From the NCBI RefSeq assembly GCF_946482535.1, contig NZ_CAMLRU010000141.1, positions 1 to 7,074 on the forward strand: a stretch of DNA of 7,074 nt, in the 5' to 3' direction. A program made the translations under genes and the position numbers. Below, one piece after another: positions 5,801-7,074 of the stretch (position 1 is its first letter; every line of letters starts with the position of its first letter). Below the pieces are notes generated by a model. It was not told where the DNA came from. It made no database searches and saw only the letters and a list, made by a program, of their open reading frames with translations. The DNA is from an uncultured Flavobacterium sp. (GTDB lineage Bacteria > Bacteroidota > Bacteroidia > Flavobacteriales > Flavobacteriaceae).

Positions 5801-7074
5801 GCTTTGGCTTCACCCAATGCGGTAGCTACCAGCGGAACTTATTACATCAAAAGCACAGTAGGATCTTGTTTTGATATTGAGCCGGTAACGGTAACTATAA
5901 ATCCTTCTCCGGTTTTAACCATTACCAATCCGGCGGCAGTTTGTTCTCCGGCTACGGTAAATTTAACTTTATCTTCCGTTACTGCCGGAAGCACAGGAGG
6001 CGGAGTATTGACTTATTGGACCAATGCGGCAGCCACTTTACCATTGACTACGCCAACTGCAGTAGCAACCAGCGGAACTTATTATATTAAAAGTACTGTT
6101 GGTTCATGTTCTGATATAGAACCTGTAACGGTTACTATCAACCCAACAGTAACGCCAACTTTTAATATTTCTCAATCAGTAATTTGTTCGGGCGCTGTCA
6201 TTACACCATTACCAACCACGTCGCTTAATGGAATTTCGGGAACATGGACACCGGCATTAAACAATACAGCGACTACAACTTATACTTTTAATCCTGTATC
6301 AAGTATCGCCGTGCCTTGTCCTGTTTCGGTAACTTTTCAAATCGAGGTAATCCCTCAGATTGACCCGGTAATTTCAATAGTTGAATCTTGTAATTCCAAT
6401 TCGGTTACCGTAACCAATCCTATTGGTTTTAATTATGAATATTCATTAGACGGAGGTCCTTATCAATCCAACCCTATTTTTTATGATTTAAGTGCCGGAG
6501 CGCACTCTATAGTTGCATTACAAACTACAGCCAATTGTACTTCCAATGCAACCAATTTTACAATTAACGTTGTTGCCAATGATGTAATCGTCAATAATCC
6601 CCAACCTTTGCATTATTGTGATCCAAGTAATGATGGTTTTGTCACTTTTGATTTGTCACAAATTATCAATTCGGTTACCGGTGGTAATCCGTATTCGGTT
6701 ACTTTTCATGAGACAATAACCGATGCTGAAACCGGTGGAACACCAATCCCTGATATTATTAACTATGATAATATTAATCCTTGGTCGCAACTAATTTATA
6801 TCAGAGTTGAATCTAATACTTCGAGTTGTTTTGAAATTGTTCCCCTGCAACTAATTGTAGATCCAACACCGGAAGCCACAGAGCCGGATGATTATGTGCT
6901 TTGTGATTACATAGGACAAACCGGTTTTGAGAGTTTTGACTTGACCACCACAGTACCACAGGTTTTAGGAACCATTGACCCGGCTACAGTGACGGTTACT
7001 TTCCACACCACATTCACGGATGCGCAAGATGATGCCAACGCGATAGGTGGAGTAACAAATTATATCAACCAAAC
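2861..7074 (+). CDS. Giant secreted multidomain adhesin-like repeat protein, 3' end outside window
   Basis: The frame is open for 1404 codons plus two bases with no stop. Residues 1-25 form a signal peptide (KK, hydrophobic core, probable cut after GFSQ), so the protein enters the periplasm through Sec. Visible modules are: 26-209, jelly-roll carbohydrate-binding-like domain (LLVNGNFQSG to NDFAIDDMAVF); 215-240 plus 411-456, halves of a SprB-type repeat; 248-403, lamin-tail-like domain (LFISEVTD, YIEIFNGTG) lying between them; 463-545, Fn3-like; 551-615, Ig-like; 616-1095, six 80-residue repeats; 1098-1165, second Ig-like copy; about 1168-1238, SprB-like; 1243-1335 and 1336 onward, repeats of the type YCDPSNDGF..FDL..VTFHET. 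Pairs of cysteines suggest disulphides. No catalytic motif is seen. Flavobacterial proteins of this build are usually exported by the type IX system to the cell surface and act in adhesion or gliding, with a C-terminal sorting domain; that domain is not in view, so export route and role are inferred. The ATG follows the A-rich TATAAAAA stretch, and no other start fits the signal peptide. Confidence 0.9.
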   Translation, partial: MNVTTFFKKILFTAIGLITIHGFSQNLLVNGNFQSGLNVGYQGGQSPYTYIGPPYSGNSVPGEWTVANNPQTINSNFVSLGDHTTGTGNMMIVDGTTVGGQQRFWKAGNNGGGVCGLTVGLTYTFSYWIHSVYTTSTGTLANIGVQFNNANNVTLVSGSATAPPATNGWQQVVYSFVPTNACVNIEMYDNNTDFTGNDFAIDDMAVFAPTSCPVPTVSVTQQPTCTINTGTIVFTSPLNTGPLPIPSDLFISEVTDESSGALSYIEIFNGTGAPKNLANYKLKIYNNGNATPSNFCDFALSGTLNNNDVYVVAVGSATNMGGVVPDLVVSACPGYNTNDNVRLATSADVEFDLWGRTDGIDFTPLNLAGYTYRRLAAAPHPTMTWNPADWTALDPQDYTDIGTYSYQSTNYQYSIDGVNYQASPTFTGLAPGIYNVTIRDLISGCVSTPIALTVDPIPVPPSSPAVIFCDAANTTATQVAFDFNSIGQNSFDFTYSIDGGAPISGTIPFSPSSYFVTGVSQGQAVTLTITWNGVCTAPMTMTCYPDCVTPVTPTFTQVAPICAGDTLSPLPTTSLNGVTGTWSPALNNTATTTYTFTPSDSGECGTTTTMTIVVNAPVLAITNPPAACAPNTVNLTSAAVTAGSIGGGTLTYWTDAAATIALASPTAVATSGTYYIKSTAGSCFDIEPVVVTINPAPVLTITNPAAVCSPATVDITLPAVTAGSTGGGTLTYWTNAAATTALASPNAVTTSGTYYIKSTVGSCFDIEPVVVTISPAPVLTITNPAAVCSPATVNLTLPAVTAGSTGGGTLTYWTNAAATTVLATPTAVTTSGTYYIKSTVGSCFDIEPVIVTINPSPVLTITNPAAVCSPATVDITLPAVTAGSTGGGTLTYWTNASATTALASPNAVTTSGTYYIKSTVGSCFDIEPVVVTISPAPVLTITNPAAVCAPATVNLTLPAVTAGSTGSGTLTYWTNAAATTALASPNAVATSGTYYIKSTVGSCFDIEPVTVTINPSPVLTITNPAAVCSPATVNLTLSSVTAGSTGGGVLTYWTNAAATLPLTTPTAVATSGTYYIKSTVGSCSDIEPVTVTINPTVTPTFNISQSVICSGAVITPLPTTSLNGISGTWTPALNNTATTTYTFNPVSSIAVPCPVSVTFQIEVIPQIDPVISIVESCNSNSVTVTNPIGFNYEYSLDGGPYQSNPIFYDLSAGAHSIVALQTTANCTSNATNFTINVVANDVIVNNPQPLHYCDPSNDGFVTFDLSQIINSVTGGNPYSVTFHETITDAETGGTPIPDIINYDNINPWSQLIYIRVESNTSSCFEIVPLQLIVDPTPEATEPDDYVLCDYIGQTGFESFDLTTTVPQVLGTIDPATVTVTFHTTFTDAQDDANAIGGVTNYINQ
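4706..6145 (+). repeat. Six tandem 240-bp repeats (80 residues each) within the giant gene
   Basis: Units start at 4706, 4946, 5186, 5426, 5666 and 5906 and have exactly equal lengths, with no indel. The protein unit runs APVLTITNPAAVCSPATV, a Leu/Pro/Thr stretch, TAGSTGGGTLTYWTNAAATT, then TSGTYYIKSTVGSCFDIEP and VVVTINP. Each unit keeps C13 and C68 (a likely disulphide pair), Y36-W37 and Y59-Y60, as expected of a beta-sandwich resembling the Ig-like domains associated with CHU_C/T9SS proteins. Unit 1 is the most diverged (CAPN, TSAAVTAGSIGG, STAGSC) and unit 6 has CSD in place of CFD. Units 2 and 4 carry VDIT where the others carry VNLT. Many differences between units are synonymous, so the array is not brand new, apart from a nearly identical tract shared by 5096-5199 and 5576-5679. 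Confidence 0.95.

Noticed and set aside
4706..6145. Possible CRISPR array because of regular spacing
   Set aside because: The repeat is 240 bp, in frame, with no short conserved repeat and unique spacer pattern, and no cas gene is nearby.
2861..7074. Possible frameshift or pseudogene in the giant gene
   Set aside because: Reading every codon gave no stop, and domain order and repeat register are intact to the window end.

Overview
The window looks like chromosomal DNA of a Flavobacterium-type bacterium (phylum Bacteroidota). The reasons are AT-rich spacers, promoter boxes of the Bacteroidetes form TAnnTTTG, A-rich start regions without clear Shine-Dalgarno sites, and a giant secreted repeat protein built from modules typical of gliding, T9SS-bearing flavobacteria. 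The genus is inferred from gene content; no rRNA gene is present.

Layout. Positions 1-123 (minus) hold the first 41 codons of a probable biosynthetic arginine decarboxylase (speA). Positions 124-415 are a spacer with a good minus-strand promoter (364-395) and a doubtful 59-codon leader ORF (179-358). Positions 416-1483 (minus) are aroB, 3-dehydroquinate synthase, with its metal ligands in place. A spacer of 89 bp carries divergent -10-like boxes for aroB and for the next gene. Positions 1573-2745 (plus) encode a monofunctional proline dehydrogenase, closed by a clear intrinsic terminator (2753-2776). From 2861 to the window end (plus) one reading frame stays open for 1404 codons. It is the N-terminal part of a very large exported, cysteine-containing, Thr/Ala/Val-rich adhesin-like protein with no stop inside the window.

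The first three genes are ordinary metabolism (polyamine synthesis from arginine, shikimate pathway, proline catabolism) and are housekeeping neighbours rather than a joint pathway. The giant gene has its own promoter behind the terminator, so it is a separate transcription unit. Its product reads: signal peptide, jelly-roll carbohydrate-binding-like domain, lamin-tail-like domain apparently nested in a SprB-type repeat, Fn3-like domain, Ig-like domain, six exact 80-residue (240-bp) repeats, a second copy of the Ig-like domain, a second SprB-like repeat, then the start of a series of roughly 90-residue repeats. Such proteins usually end in a T9SS sorting domain, which would lie beyond position 7074.

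I found no RNA gene, insertion sequence, CRISPR array or phage gene. The most interesting structure is inside the giant gene: the regular array, its recombination-like 480-bp mosaic pattern and the nested domain. An inverted repeat sits just over its promoter. I see no convincing new multi-gene system.
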